From assembly GCF_005221385.1 (NCBI RefSeq), contig NZ_CP039904.1, positions 2,090,280 through 2,154,279 of the forward strand: a stretch of 64,000 nucleotides of DNA, written 5' to 3'. Each line of letters opens with the position of its first letter. Within the stretch, counting starts at the first letter, position 1. The position numbers and the translations under genes are program-made. Below, one piece after another: positions 52,968 through 61,629 of the stretch. The DNA comes from Agrobacterium tumefaciens. GTDB lineage: Bacteria; Pseudomonadota; Alphaproteobacteria; Rhizobiales; Rhizobiaceae. Under the pieces are notes generated by a model. That model made no database searches, was not told the DNA's origin, and saw nothing but the letters and a program-made list of their open reading frames with translations.

Positions 52968-53303
52968 TCGCCTGGATGCGATTGGAGCGATACGAAGCTC
53001 GCAGAATTCCGAAATTTTTCGCTAAAAATGACGTGATGAAAGATCGTTTTTGGGCATGCTCATTCCGTTTCTCTCGGCACCAGTGCCGAGGGCGAGCGGG
53101 AATAGGGGGCGAGCTTTAACAAAGGATTTATCGGGCGTGTCACTTCTAACGGCGCATAGTTATCGTACTCGGCACCTACGCCGTCTGGACCAAAGCTCAG
53201 GAGACCAATGTCGGCGTGTTAATTAAGCGGGCTTATCTAAGTCTGTCGATTAATTAAATGAAATGCGTCTTGCTTAAATAGCGGGCGCAGCTGATATTGG
53301 GTT
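52968..53303. other. Intergenic region upstream of the Fic pseudogene
   Basis: No gene is seen in these 336 bases. It may contain the old promoter of the Fic pseudogene. Confidence 0.4.
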
Positions 53304-54492
53304 ATGTCTGATTCCGAATCCAAAAACCGCCTGGGTCGTTTCGTCGAGACGGTTGCTGCCAGTGAAACAGTGCGGGCGTTCGTGCCCCCACCATTGCCGC
53401 CCGAGCCGGTGATTGATGTGCTTTCATAGCTAGAGCGCCTCAGCTTGGCTGAGCGCGCACTAGGACGCCTGAATGGTATCACAATGCTGCTGCCGAGACA
53501 GGAGCTTTTCCTTTATATGTATGTAAGGAAGGAAGCCGTTCTTTCCTCGCAGATTGAAGGCACGCAGTCGACGCTTTCTAATCTCTTGCGGTTTGAGACC
53601 GAAGCTCAAGCCGGGCAGCCGGTTGATGATATCCGTGAAGTATCCAACTATGTTGACGCCATGATGTATGGTTTAGAGCGGCTGGAAACGTTGCCCATGT
53701 CGTTGCGTCTGATCCGTGAGATGCACGCCAAGCTCCTGCACAGTGGGCGAGGAGGTACCAAAGATCCAGGAGAGTTTCGCCGCTCGCAAAATTGGATTGG
53801 TGGCACGCGCCCCGGTAACGCACTCTTTGTACCGCCACCCGTTACTGAAATGGCCGGTTGCCTGGATGCGTTCGAGCGTTTCATGCATGACGACCAATCG
53901 AGGTTACCGGCGCTGATCAAAGCTGGCCTGCTGCATGTGCAGTTTGAAACGATCCATCCATTTCTCGATGGCAATGGCCGTATCGGCCGCCTACTTGTAA
54001 CCCTATATCTTTGCATGAACGGCGTTCTGCGAAAGCCGCTACTCTACCTCAGCCTCTATCTGAAGTCCCATAGGAGAGAATATTATCGGCTACTGCAAGA
54101 AGTTCGGGAACATGGAACATGGAAACTGGGAAGCTTGGCTAGACTTTTTCCTGACCGGCGTCGCCGACACTGCCAATCAAGCGTTTGAGGCTGCTACCCA
54201 GATCGTCGATCTTTTCAAGGAAGATCGAGAGCGGATAACCGTAGGGAGTGATAGAGCAGGGTCGGCTCTTCGTATTCACGAGCTTTTCCAGCAGAATCCT
54301 TTTCACACAGCGAACCAGATTGTTCAGGTGACGGGTTTGTCCGCACCAACGGTCAACGCCGCACTCGCCGACCTAGAGCGATTGGGCATCGTTGATGAGG
54401 TTACCGGACGCAAGCGTGGCCGGGTGTTCAGCTATCGACGATACCTTGCGATTCTAGGAGAAGGCACCGATCCCTTGCCTCTCAATTCATGA
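53304..54492 (+). pseudogene. Fic family protein, two lesions
   Basis: From ATG 53304 the frame reads MSDSESKNRLGRFVETVAAS and, after a TAG at 53427, LERLSLAERALGRLNGITML and on through SSQIEGTQ (inhibitory motif) and the Fic core HPFLDGNGRIGR. At 54108-54121 the 7-bp word GAACATG is repeated in tandem, shifting the frame; with one copy removed the protein continues REHGNWEAWLDFFL to the winged-helix tail that ends at 54492. The catalytic core is otherwise intact, so inactivation is recent. The gene belongs to a different Fic subgroup from the intact copy at 14.6 kb. Confidence 0.85.
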
Positions 54493-54509
54493 CAAATTGA
54501 TGGGCCGAA

Positions 54510-54530
54510 GGTTCGACTTTCATCAAGAGC
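54510..54530 (+). repeat. tRNA-T-arm-like 21-bp repeat, copy 3
   Basis: It begins GGTTCGACTTTC and ends ATCAAGAGC, 17 of 21 matching copy 1, with the same TTGATGGG upstream. It starts 18 bp after the stop of the Fic pseudogene. Confidence 0.5.
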
Positions 54531-54686
54531 AAAAACATCAATCTATTTGACTTTTCCCGCCGGTAACTTGGAATCTCGAAATTAGGCGCTTCGTCTCGCC
54601 TTTACATAAAAATATCGATTTATTTCCAACGATAAGGCAACGTCTCAGTGGCATACCGCCCAGCGTATTTGGCTCAGGGGCACAAA

Positions 54687-55223
54687 ATGAGTTTCGTTTC
54701 ATGGTTCTATCGCAAGCGGCGTGTAATGCTCGATATTTGGCAGAGGTTCGCATCTGGTTGCGGAACGTTCGTGCTTTTGCTTTTCGCGGCCTCGGCCGCT
54801 GATTATGCATTTTCGCAACAGGGATATTGGTACGGTCTGTTTCTCTCGCATGTGGGGATCAGTTTCGTTCTACTGACCCTCGCATATAATAGCTTTCAGT
54901 CATCGATCGGTGTTCTCGATTCTCGATTCGATGAACGACGTGCGGAGGGTTACGTTAGTGACATCCTGCCTGCGGTGGCGCCGTATGGAAAGCTCGTCGC
55001 GGTTGGTGCGATTGCCTGGCTGTTGGAGGATAACCGTGTGGCAATCGTTTTAATGTCTTACGCTGGAGCTGTTATCCTGTTGGGCTTCGTCTTGCTCGCA
55101 GTATTTCGATATTGCGGACATAAAGCTCCTGATTTTGTAAGGTTTATGTGCTTTCTATCTCTTAGCTTTCTCGGGTATGGTGCAGTTATTTCCGCTCTGA
55201 AAATTGCTGCAGGCCCGAGTTAG
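54687..55223 (+). CDS. Hypothetical membrane protein with four helices
   Basis: The start at 54687 has GGGG about 7 bp upstream. The 178-aa product has a short basic N-terminus (SWFYRKRRVM) and helices near 22-40, 48-66, 100-140 and 152-172, with a charged cytosolic loop (DSRFDERRAEGYVSD). No family is recognised. It lies alone between the Fic pseudogene and an IS66 remnant. Confidence 0.6.
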   Translation: MSFVSWFYRKRRVMLDIWQRFASGCGTFVLLLFAASAADYAFSQQGYWYGLFLSHVGISFVLLTLAYNSFQSSIGVLDSRFDERRAEGYVSDILPAVAPYGKLVAVGAIAWLLEDNRVAIVLMSYAGAVILLGFVLLAVFRYCGHKAPDFVRFMCFLSLSFLGYGAVISALKIAAGPS

Positions 55224-55385
55224 CAGACTTGAAATCAGAAAGCGAAGAAGTTTCTGAAGTATCTGAGAAATTCGTCGGGACTTTTTGCCCAATCATTCCC
55301 TTGGTTTAGGGACGTTTGCTTGGTTATGCAACTAAGGTTGGTTTGGCGGAACAAGAAGTAACGACTAGCATTCAACTCGATTTCA

Positions 55386-55583
55386 TCAGGAAAAGAACCC
55401 CTCCCAGCTGGTAGGGTTTCTCAAAAGACTGAATATTAGCGTCGCTTTGCGCGGGTTCAATTTGGCCGCCGACCAGGCCGCTGCGGCTTTGTGAAAGTTG
55501 AAAGGCAGCAGATCGGAGATGTCGACGTTCAGAATATGGCGCAGGTAGGCCAAAGGTTCGACGCCGTAAACCCGACAAGTCAG
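55386..55583 (-). pseudogene. IS66 transposase C-terminal remnant
   Basis: On the minus strand the frame reads TCRVYGVEPLAYLRHILNV, then DISDLLPFNFHKAAAAW, which is the short C-terminal domain of IS66 TnpC proteins. Only about 65 residues remain. The sequence differs clearly from the complete IS66 at 36.4 kb (LADVLANIADTPI), so it comes from a different element. Confidence 0.65.
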
Positions 55584-55602
55584 CGATCGTTCCGTGCCCC
55601 TA

Positions 55603-58600
55603 CTATCGGCTCAATCCAAGCCCGCGAGACCGGTTGAGTTGCTGTTTCAGCATGTGGTCGTAGCTCAGATCGGCCATATGCGTTCGATTCACAATGCGGG
55701 CGATTGTCTCGATCTGCTCGGCCTGCCTTGCGAGCTCGGGGCGTGCCGCAAGCTCCTCGGCGAACCTGCGAGGATCAGAACTACCAAACCGCCGCGTGAT
55801 TGCTTCGGCCACCAACTTTGCCTCATCGAGTGCGGCTCGGCCCTCAGGTAACGATCGCAGCTCTTTGATGAACTTGCTTCGCCTCTCGACCGGCATCTTC
55901 TCCACCCTGGCAAGGATTTCGGCGCTGCGGGGCGTGAGGCCGGGCACCTCGATCACGTCACGCTGTTCGCGTTGCCACTGTTCGCTCGCGCGCTCTTCTC
56001 CCAGCCGGCGCTCCCATACCTCGGAGACATAGCCGATATGGGCAGAGAGAGACCTTGCATAGTGCAGCGCTTCTTTCCGCTCCTTGTTGTTTCCGAACAG
56101 ACCTGACTTGCCACGTAGCTCCCCGAAGCGCTCTGGCTGCTCGGCCATGGCTTTCGTCATGATATTGCCGTTGCCTTCCTTCTCGGTTATCGCGGTGCGC
56201 AGCCTCGCGGCGACGTCCACCGGATCACGGAACACGTGCCGCACTAGAGATTCCAGCGTATCGAATCGCTGATCGATGACGGACATCGCCCTTTGCTGCG
56301 CCACCTCTTCGACGCTGCGGTCGTGACGGGTGATTGCTGGCACCAGCGGAGTGGGCTTACCGGGTTGCAGCGGCGATCGCTGGCCGATGGCTTCTGTGGG
56401 GGCAAGAACGGCGGCACCGTCTTGCGACATGAGGTCGGACCACCGAATGCGGCTATATCCTCTGTTCTCCTCTGTCCGGTCGTCCCGCCGTCCGTCGTCG
56501 ATTTTCCGGGCGAACGGATTGCGAGGATCTTTGCTGCGAACAGGGCCGGCCAGTTCGCCGGCATGTTCCTCGTAAACCTGCTGACGCTCTGATGGCCGGT
56601 CCTGTTGCTCCCGCACCCGATGGGCCACACGGGACAAAACCTCCTGACGCCCATCTGGGGCGGAAGCAAGTTCAATCTCGCTTTTGACCCCGAGCTTCTC
56701 CGCGATGCCCCGCCGTTCGGCAAAGTCTCTGACATAATCCAGCGTGGTTTCCTTCGCGCCGGAACGCGACAGGCGGTTTTCTAACTGCTGGTAGGCCAGT
56801 TCATCACCCTTGACGACGCGCCACGAATTGCGCTCGGCCTGCGTACCGTCCGGAAGCGTGACAGGCGTGGCTCCTTCATGCTGCAGTCCAATCCTGTCCC
56901 CGATCTTTGGCGATGCCTCCTGCATGGCCCGCTTGAGATCGACGCCCCACACCGTGCGCTGATCGCCCTTGTCATTCTCCAGCGTCACAAAATAGTTTTC
57001 TCGCGCCTGGCGATTATGCTCATAGGGAGCCGCGCCGTGATCGACCAACCGGCCCGCATTAGTGAACTCCTGGCTGTCGGCATAGAGCTGCACGCTGTCG
57101 CGATGCCTGGTCATGGCAACATAGGTCAGATGTCGATCCATGGTGCTGGACGCCAGCACAAAGGCGCGATCGACCGTCGCGCCCTGGTTTTTATGGATCG
57201 TCGTTGCATAGCCGTGGTCGATCGCCTGGTAGGTGTCCGTGGGAATGCTGACGCTATCGCCGCCTCGACCATCGAGCCGTGCGATGATCTTATTCGGCTC
57301 GACATGCTCGACCGTGCCCAGCATGCCGTTTTTCACACGGAGGTCGCGGTTGTTTTCGAGGAAGATGATCCGGTCACCGGGGGCGAAGGCGCGTTTGCCG
57401 TTATTGGTCTGGAACACGCGTTCTCCAACATCCTCACCATCCCCACTGTCCCCAACGTCGCTCAGCCCGTGGCTGCGCTCCAGCCGCTGTCTGTTCTGAA
57501 GTTCGGAACGGATGGCGGCATTGAGGGCGCGCACATCGGCGCGGCGATGCGCCATGGCAACCCGGGTGCCATCTGGATGCTTCTCACTATCGGCAAGATA
57601 ATCACGCACGATCTTTGCCATTGCCGCGTCGCGGCTTTCCGCAAAGTGGATGTCGCCGTGATCCCGATAGGCGGTAAGGCCCTCGGCCGTCTTGTGGGTC
57701 GCAAAGGCAACCGACGCCTGTCTCTGCCAATCATGGCGCTGGCGGCGAATGTCGGAGAGTTCGACATGGCCGATCTGCTCGGCAATCGCCCTGAAGGGGG
57801 CGCCAGCCCCGATCGCCTGTAGCTGCTCATGGTCGCCGACAAGAACGATCTTTGCACCGCGCTCTTCAGCCTCGCCGATAAAGCGAGCAAGCTGCCGGCT
57901 CCCGACCATGCCGGCCTCGTCAATCACGAACACGTCACTGCTGCCGATCATACCCCGGCCATTGTCCCAGCTGTAAGTCCATGACGCCAGAGTGCGGCTC
58001 TCGATGCCAGAGCTTTCCTCAAGACCCTCGGCCGCCTTTCCGGCCAGCGCCGCACCATGGACCTGATAACCTTGATCCTCCCACGCCTTGCGAGCGGCTG
58101 CAAGCATGGTGGACTTTCCCGCACCAGCGAACCCGACTACGGCCGCGATGCGTTCTGGCCCCGTAACATGTTTGATCGCGTGACGCTGTTCGTCCGACAA
58201 TCCTGTTGACGGATCGCTCGCAGCAAACGTTCCGCCAGAGCTTTTCCGGATAGAGCGATCCTGCCTCTCGATTGCACGCGCGACATGGCGAGGATCGACC
58301 AGATGGGAATGCGCCTGATGCAATCGCTTCGCCGATCGCGCCATTGCGAGTTCCAGATCAATCATGTCCCGCGTCGAATAGCGCGCGCTCGAAACTTCGC
58401 CTGTCTCAGGATCGATGTGCTCAGCCTGGAGTTCCACAAGCGCTGGCGACCCCATGACAGCCGCAAAGGCGTTCTGGAACGTTTGGGCGTCATCGTTGAT
58501 GTAGCGATGCAAGGTTTTCGCAATATCGTGCCGATCGAACACGCTCTTCTCATTGCTGATCAGTGACAAAACCTGTTCCGGTTTTTGGCGGATCAGCTCG

Positions 58601-59343
58601 GCATTTCGCCGTGCTGCCTCGTCATCCAGCCGGCAGCGCTCGACTGCCATTCCTTGCTGCTGCATTTGCGACGCATGCACGCCCATATGCCTGGTCGGCG
58701 ACAATTCAAGACCGCGCTCCGCATGGGAGCGATGATCGATGCGGATATCCAGGCCTTCGCGTTGAAGCTGACGGTTGGCGATGCCTTCCCACGCCTGCCG
58801 GATATCGCGAAGCTGTATGTCGGTCGTCGCCATGCCATGTGCCAGCAGCCGTGCGTTCTTGTGCTCAAGAGAGGTTTTCTCGCCAAGGCGGGTTCTGCCA
58901 ACCTCTCGCGTCGTCATCAGCACATGCGCATGGTAGTTGCGGATGTCACCTTGCTCACCTGGCGAATGGATTGCAAAATCCACTGCCGCGCCATAGCGGT
59001 TTGCCAGATCCTGGGCAAAGGCGCGTGCAGCCTTTAGTCGGCCTTCTGGCGAAAGCTCATGCGGGAGCGCGATTTCGAATTCGCGGGCAACGCGGGCATC
59101 CTTGCGCTTTTCTGCAAACTCGGCAGCGTTCCACAAAGCCGAACGATCCAAAGCCCAGTCGGCAGCCACGTCTTCCGGCAGCACGATCTCACTATGCTCG
59201 ACACCCTCTTTCCGGGTGAAATCATGCACGAGGCCATCACGATGATTGATGAGGAGAACCGCGCAACGGTAGGCGGCGGATGCCACAGCGCTGCGGCCGG
59301 ATGAGCGCGAGACAGGTTTGGTGCTGAGATGATAAATCGCCAA
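55603..59343 (-). CDS. traA: Ti-type conjugative relaxase TraA
   Basis: This 1246-aa protein joins a MobA/MobL relaxase to a TraI-like helicase. The relaxase part has a candidate catalytic Tyr25 (AAYRC) and the histidine triad with H126 and HAH at 138-140. The helicase part has Walker A GFAGAGKST at 404-412, the Walker B-like VIDEAG, and late motif GYATTIHKNQGATVDRAFVL. A long variable C-terminal region follows. It nicks and unwinds DNA at the adjacent oriT. The size is normal for Ti/rhizobial TraA. No coupling protein or type IV secretion genes are in the window, so transfer would need help from genes elsewhere. Confidence 0.93.
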   Translation of the reverse strand: MAIYHLSTKPVSRSSGRSAVASAAYRCAVLLINHRDGLVHDFTRKEGVEHSEIVLPEDVAADWALDRSALWNAAEFAEKRKDARVAREFEIALPHELSPEGRLKAARAFAQDLANRYGAAVDFAIHSPGEQGDIRNYHAHVLMTTREVGRTRLGEKTSLEHKNARLLAHGMATTDIQLRDIRQAWEGIANRQLQREGLDIRIDHRSHAERGLELSPTRHMGVHASQMQQQGMAVERCRLDDEAARRNAELIRQKPEQVLSLISNEKSVFDRHDIAKTLHRYINDDAQTFQNAFAAVMGSPALVELQAEHIDPETGEVSSARYSTRDMIDLELAMARSAKRLHQAHSHLVDPRHVARAIERQDRSIRKSSGGTFAASDPSTGLSDEQRHAIKHVTGPERIAAVVGFAGAGKSTMLAAARKAWEDQGYQVHGAALAGKAAEGLEESSGIESRTLASWTYSWDNGRGMIGSSDVFVIDEAGMVGSRQLARFIGEAEERGAKIVLVGDHEQLQAIGAGAPFRAIAEQIGHVELSDIRRQRHDWQRQASVAFATHKTAEGLTAYRDHGDIHFAESRDAAMAKIVRDYLADSEKHPDGTRVAMAHRRADVRALNAAIRSELQNRQRLERSHGLSDVGDSGDGEDVGERVFQTNNGKRAFAPGDRIIFLENNRDLRVKNGMLGTVEHVEPNKIIARLDGRGGDSVSIPTDTYQAIDHGYATTIHKNQGATVDRAFVLASSTMDRHLTYVAMTRHRDSVQLYADSQEFTNAGRLVDHGAAPYEHNRQARENYFVTLENDKGDQRTVWGVDLKRAMQEASPKIGDRIGLQHEGATPVTLPDGTQAERNSWRVVKGDELAYQQLENRLSRSGAKETTLDYVRDFAERRGIAEKLGVKSEIELASAPDGRQEVLSRVAHRVREQQDRPSERQQVYEEHAGELAGPVRSKDPRNPFARKIDDGRRDDRTEENRGYSRIRWSDLMSQDGAAVLAPTEAIGQRSPLQPGKPTPLVPAITRHDRSVEEVAQQRAMSVIDQRFDTLESLVRHVFRDPVDVAARLRTAITEKEGNGNIMTKAMAEQPERFGELRGKSGLFGNNKERKEALHYARSLSAHIGYVSEVWERRLGEERASEQWQREQRDVIEVPGLTPRSAEILARVEKMPVERRSKFIKELRSLPEGRAALDEAKLVAEAITRRFGSSDPRRFAEELAARPELARQAEQIETIARIVNRTHMADLSYDHMLKQQLNRSRGLGLSR

Positions 59344-59548
59344 CCGAAATCTCCGGTCTCAACGGGGAAATTCAGCGCTCCACTGCGCCGCAAGTCGTAA
59401 GTGCGCCCTTGTCTGTTTGCCGACAGCAGGGTTAGCAGCAGCGAACAGCCATTTCGACTACTAGAAGTAGTAGTACCACGTCGGAGATTGCTCGTGCTTG
59501 AATAGGCTCTGAAACGCATCAACGAGGCATCAATCGGGGGATGACGAT
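59344..59548. other. oriT region between traA and the divergent accessory gene
   Basis: The 205-bp gap holds GTAAGTGCGCCCTT at 59397-59410, which matches the nick-site core of Q-type/Ti plasmid origins (TAAGTGCGCCCT). A TGCGCC is repeated 14 bp upstream. The position between traA and a divergent small gene is the standard oriT layout. Nicking would occur within or just after GCGCCC. Confidence 0.8.
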
Positions 59549-59854
59549 ATGCGCAAGCCGATCGCAGAACGTATCAGGCAGCTGGAAGAACGCCGGAAAG
59601 CATTGCAGGCGCGGCTGGACAGGCAGGAGCGGGCGCAGGCAACGCGTCGAAAGATTTTGCTTGGATCGTTTCTGCTGGAGCAGTTGCAGCGGAATGATCA
59701 AACCCGTCATAATGACGAACTGCGGCAGTGGCTGGCAAAGGAACTTCCGGCCTTTTTTACGCGTGATGCAGACCTTGCCTTGTTCGCAGATATTCTGGAG
59801 CCCGCATCATTGCCGGATGTGCAGGATAACAGCGACGACAATGATCAGCGATGA
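59549..59854 (+). CDS. Small mobilisation accessory protein (TraD-like)
   Basis: The 101-aa protein opens with a coiled coil (IRQLEERRKALQARLDRQER) followed by TRRKILLGSFLLEQL and a compact end with LPAFFTRDADLALFADIL. RRKxLLG after an N-terminal coiled coil is a feature of small TraD/MobC-type proteins encoded beside relaxases. It is divergent from traA across the oriT and likely helps relaxosome assembly. Assignment to a named family needs a profile search. Confidence 0.65.
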   Translation: MRKPIAERIRQLEERRKALQARLDRQERAQATRRKILLGSFLLEQLQRNDQTRHNDELRQWLAKELPAFFTRDADLALFADILEPASLPDVQDNSDDNDQR

Positions 59855-59988
59855 TGTTCTGAGTTCTGAAGGAACTCGTCACGGTACTACTCCCTGTCAT
59901 GGCCTGAAACGGTGCAGGCGAAATGTCCGGCAACTGTTCAGGTCATCGGTCACCTGACGCCTTCTTGTGATGTCAGCCTAACAAGCTC

Positions 59989-60369
59989 TCAGCCGGTCGG
60001 CTTGGCAATGCGTATTCCGGTTTTGCTGTCGAGTACGATATGAAGATCACGGATCATGCCGGCTGCTTGCAGAAGAGCACTGCGCACATCGTCATCCGAG
60101 CGCCAGCCCCGCTTAATCGACAAGGCCACGGTGTGAATGTCCACGACACAGTCACGGCCGGGACCGGAGGGAATTCCGATTGTTTGGCGCATGTCGCGGA
60201 TGGTCGTAACGGCCCGCTCAAGCAGGCGCCGTTTTTGATAGGCATCCAGACGATCCAACCGGTTGGCGTCACGGACAAGCTCGGAAATGAAACTGATCGT
60301 CGGAGTCATGTTGCGAGGCTGACGGGTTGGCAGAATAGTGTCAACGCCTGTCGTGCGCAGGTTCGACAT
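59989..60369 (-). CDS. Conserved-looking hypothetical protein
   Basis: This 126-aa soluble protein has a helical N-terminal half (ISELVRDANRLDRLDAYQKR) and a C-terminal half with RDLHIVLDSKTGIRI. No family is recognised. It lies between the mobilisation gene and the nucleotidyltransferase, on the minus strand, in what looks like a plasmid-maintenance region. The start at 60369 has no clear ribosome-binding site. Confidence 0.5.
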   Translation of the reverse strand: MSNLRTTGVDTILPTRQPRNMTPTISFISELVRDANRLDRLDAYQKRRLLERAVTTIRDMRQTIGIPSGPGRDCVVDIHTVALSIKRGWRSDDDVRSALLQAAGMIRDLHIVLDSKTGIRIAKPTG

Positions 60370-60549
60370 CGGCCTAATCTTTATACAGCAGTTGTGATGT
60401 CAACGCATCAAGGTCGAGGAGTGCTGTTCGATGTAAGGCTGCCGGAGAACTTTGACAATCAGCTTTCATGTGTCGATGTCGTTGTTAGCTGAAAGCTTTG
60501 GCTAATATTGGCCACGGCGGCGCATGGGGTCCGCTGCTTAATATCATCG

Positions 60550-61458
60550 TCAGGGTTTTGTTGCCTGTTGCAGCGTCTCAATATGCTCCCGGCAGAGTGC
60601 CTCGATCAGGACGTGAAGTTCTGCCGTGCGCTCCTGAAGCCACGCAAGCGCTTCTTCGGAAACCTCGAAACGCTTCGAATAGCGCGCCTTGACGTAGGCC
60701 TCGTTGAGAATGTTGTACCATGCGGTAAAGCGATGATGATCGCGCGGCCAGATGTCGACCAGCCGGCGATCCCGATCCTCCGAAAGTCCGCGCAGGAATT
60801 TGAGGTTATGCGAAGCCGGAGTGTAGTTGGTCAGCGTCAGGAGATAGCAGTTGTAGGCCGTCTCGACTGCCTGATGAAGCTGGAAAGCGGCGATGTTGGT
60901 ATTGTTATCCTTCAGGGCATAACCAGCCAACTTGATGAAGGTTTGCGCATCAGGAAAATGTCTGCGGAAATGCTCTTCGGCTAGCCGGAGTGCATCGGCA
61001 GGGCTGAGAGGTTTCGCCTCAGCCAGTGGTCTGTCATCGAATTCGTAGAGGATGACGCCTTCGCGGGCGAGATCGACGAAGAAGTATTGCCCGTCATGCA
61101 AAAAGTTGCTGATCTCGCGGGCGCCATGCGCGATCAGACCGACGGGTGTCTCGATCTCCTTGTCCCACATCAGCCGGTCGGTGGCCTTGTCCCAATATTT
61201 CGGGTCGGCCAATTCCTTGTTGCTGACGATGACGAGAATATCGAAATCCGAACGATACCCTTTCGACGTATGCGGCTCGTCGACCCATGTGCCACGGGCA
61301 TAGGAACCGAACAGGATGATTTTATAGATCCGCCCGTCCTTCTTGGCGTCGGACTTCGAGCGCTCGACAATGCCGGTAAACTCTTCATGGATGATCCGGA
61401 CGACCCTTTCCAATTCGCGCTGCTTTGTCTGCGGAAGATGTCCGATATCCGTTTTCAT
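60550..61458 (-). CDS. Nucleotidyltransferase-HEPN fusion protein
   Basis: The 302-aa protein has a polymerase-beta-like minimal nucleotidyltransferase with GSYARG at 51-56 and SDFDILV near 70-76 (metal-binding D71, D73). The second half (about 150-290) is an all-helical HEPN domain (LHQAVETAYNCYLLTLTNY). MNT and HEPN are usually separate in toxin-antitoxin pairs, where the MNT part adenylylates and silences the HEPN RNase; here both are in one chain. Whether it is toxic is unknown. It neighbours the hipBA operon. Confidence 0.85.
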   Translation of the reverse strand: MKTDIGHLPQTKQRELERVVRIIHEEFTGIVERSKSDAKKDGRIYKIILFGSYARGTWVDEPHTSKGYRSDFDILVIVSNKELADPKYWDKATDRLMWDKEIETPVGLIAHGAREISNFLHDGQYFFVDLAREGVILYEFDDRPLAEAKPLSPADALRLAEEHFRRHFPDAQTFIKLAGYALKDNNTNIAAFQLHQAVETAYNCYLLTLTNYTPASHNLKFLRGLSEDRDRRLVDIWPRDHHRFTAWYNILNEAYVKARYSKRFEVSEEALAWLQERTAELHVLIEALCREHIETLQQATKP

Positions 61459-61629
61459 GGCCTCACCATCGATTCTTCTGAGGAGATATTCTAGCCGCGA
61501 TCGGCAGGCTTTTGCTACTCCACATTCTTGCAGGGGTTGTGAGGCCGTGCCTCTCGCATACCGGTCTTCCGTGCCGGGTTCCTCTATCGACGGCCTCTCC
61601 TCAGCATGTGATTGATCAGGTTCTATGTC

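Noticed and set aside
56878..57822. Plus-strand frame of 314 codons
   Set aside because: Antisense to the helicase half of traA.
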